From an uncultured Selenomonas sp. (GTDB taxonomy: Bacteria > Bacillota > Negativicutes > Selenomonadales > Selenomonadaceae): a stretch of 6,432 nucleotides of DNA. Where the stretch lies: positions 1 to 6,432 of the forward strand of contig CALJPB010000111.1 in NCBI GenBank assembly GCA_937981305.1, given 5' to 3'. Positions 5,590 to 6,432 of this stretch are shown here, piece after piece. Position 1 is the stretch's first letter; each line of letters begins with the position of its first letter. Below the pieces are notes generated by a model. That model searched no databases and was not told the origin of the DNA. It saw only the letters and a list, made by a program, of their open reading frames with translations. The position numbers and the translations under genes are program-made.

Positions 5590-5612
5590 CACTCCTGCCC
5601 ATAAAGGGGGTG
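5590..5612 (+). other. Possible hairpin over the second receptor's ribosome binding site
   Basis: CACTCC (5590-5595) can pair with GGGGTG (5607-5612) over 6 bp with one wobble. This would bury the G-rich ribosome binding site AAAGGGGGTG (5603-5612), 7 nt before the ATG. The helix is short, and whether it forms in the cell is unknown. Confidence 0.3.
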
Positions 5613-5619
5613 CTGACCT

Positions 5620-6432
5620 ATGAAGAACGTTTTTTCATTGCTGCGGAGCAATGTCCTCACCCTGCTCTGCATATCGCTCCTGATCGCCGCGAGCGGCGTT
5701 GCCTGGCATATGCTCGCCACACCGATCGATCCGCACATCCACGCGGAGTATGCCCCCGTGGAGGGGAATCCCTCATACAAGGATATCATCGGATTCCGTA
5801 TGGGGGAGTACGACTGGCAGGAGTATGACTATCCAGCGCAGCCTCCCCTCCCGGATGGCGCGACGACGGTCTGTCTCTCGTGGCGGATTCCGATTTCGTC
5901 CCGTTTCTTCAACGAAAACATCCTGTTCGCCACGACGAACCAGAACGCCTACGTCTATCTCGACAACGATCTCGTCTACGTCTACGGTGACTGGTCGGAT
6001 GAGACGGCATCGCGCGGACGCTCGCTCCACTACCTCCATCTCGATCAGAGCATCGCGGGCAAACGTCTCACGATCATGCTGCACTCGGGCTATCCGAACT
6101 GGCTCGGCAGCATCGACTATCTCATGATCGGCAGTTCCGCCCTCTTTCTGCGCAACATCAGTCTCGCGGATGCCATCTACGTCTCCAGTATGTCGGTCGC
6201 GCTCGCCCTCATCGTCTTCCTCGTCATGGATCTCGCGTGGCGCGGCGCACACGCACGGCGGCGGCGCATACAGCTCTATCTGATCGGCTACCTCGCGACC
6301 TTCCTCCTCTGGACGATGGGCAGCTCCTCCTTCTTCCCGCGTATGTACGGCATGGCAAATTACTGGTGGGAGCTGCATCTCGTCACACTCTACCTCATGC
6401 CGGTATTCAGTGCGCGGATGACGCAGGAGATC
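5620..6432 (+). CDS. Second 7TM receptor, tandem paralogue of the cyclase (partial, 3' end missing)
   Basis: The window holds the first 271 residues of an open reading frame that runs off the end. It starts MKNVFSLLRSNVLTLLC. A TGA lies in frame two codons upstream of the ATG, so no longer form is possible. AAAGGGGGTG at 5603-5612 is the ribosome binding site. The layout repeats the first cyclase: an N-terminal helix (about 12-31), a predicted extracytoplasmic domain to about 183, then three of the expected seven membrane helices (about 185-207, 221-241 and from 250). Alignment is gap-free from Met1 to Asp184 in both proteins, followed by a one-residue insertion in the ARRRRIQ loop. Shared blocks include ATTNQ, GDWSD, RGR, NWLG, DAIY and WWELHL. 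The output domain is not visible; GGDEF is the likely guess from the paralogue, but another module is possible because 7TM-DISM receptors carry varied outputs. The first 30 residues and some ectodomain patches differ, consistent with different ligands. Confidence 0.9.
   Translation, partial: MKNVFSLLRSNVLTLLCISLLIAASGVAWHMLATPIDPHIHAEYAPVEGNPSYKDIIGFRMGEYDWQEYDYPAQPPLPDGATTVCLSWRIPISSRFFNENILFATTNQNAYVYLDNDLVYVYGDWSDETASRGRSLHYLHLDQSIAGKRLTIMLHSGYPNWLGSIDYLMIGSSALFLRNISLADAIYVSSMSVALALIVFLVMDLAWRGAHARRRRIQLYLIGYLATFLLWTMGSSSFFPRMYGMANYWWELHLVTLYLMPVFSARMTQEI

Noticed and set aside
5448..5828. Small + strand open frame across the terminator and the second receptor start
   Set aside because: It runs through a strong terminator and the promoter and then overlaps the second receptor out of frame. 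It has no ribosome binding site of its own and no domain.

Overview
The window looks like chromosomal DNA of a GC-rich diderm Firmicute of the Negativicutes, most like Selenomonas or a close relative. This is inferred from protein style rather than proven. The clues are a Firmicutes-type GmhA-like isomerase with a long insert, a short Tim44-like membrane protein, a clostridial/plant-type phosphohexomutase, strong AAAGGAG ribosome binding sites, GC-rich genes and distinctly AT-rich spacers. All genes are on the + strand and fall into four transcription units.

Unit 1 (1-910) is a non-coding leader with a possible extended -10 promoter and a hairpin, then a 231-residue exported or membrane-anchored protein with two hydrophobic segments near its middle, closed by a strong terminator. 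Unit 2 (911-3520) starts with an AT-rich spacer. The spacer carries an array of A/T blocks repeated exactly every 10 bp, followed by a good promoter (TTGAAA-N17-CATAAT). It drives a GmhA-like sugar-phosphate isomerase and a divergent alpha-D-phosphohexomutase. These are separated by 96 nt with a GC-rich hairpin that lacks a U-tract, and the unit ends in a strong terminator. The pair points to sugar-phosphate supply for envelope glycans, possibly heptose, though the substrates are not proven.

Unit 3 (3521-5486) is a complete diguanylate cyclase receptor: an N-terminal membrane anchor, a predicted extracytoplasmic beta-rich sensor domain, seven transmembrane helices, a coiled coil and an intact GGDEF domain. 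It has its own extended -10 promoter with inverted repeats and its own terminator. Unit 4 (5487-6432, cut by the window end) is a tandem paralogue of the same receptor, aligned without gaps through the ectodomain and preceded by its own promoter with the same 12-bp -10 core. The two receptors probably feed cyclic-di-GMP signalling from two related but distinct external cues.

No RNA gene, CRISPR array, insertion sequence or transferred island was seen. The most interesting points are the tandem receptors with a strongly conserved ectodomain block, the degenerate inhibitory site of the cyclase, the two dyads in its promoter, the 10-bp-phased A/T array, and the isomerase-mutase pairing.
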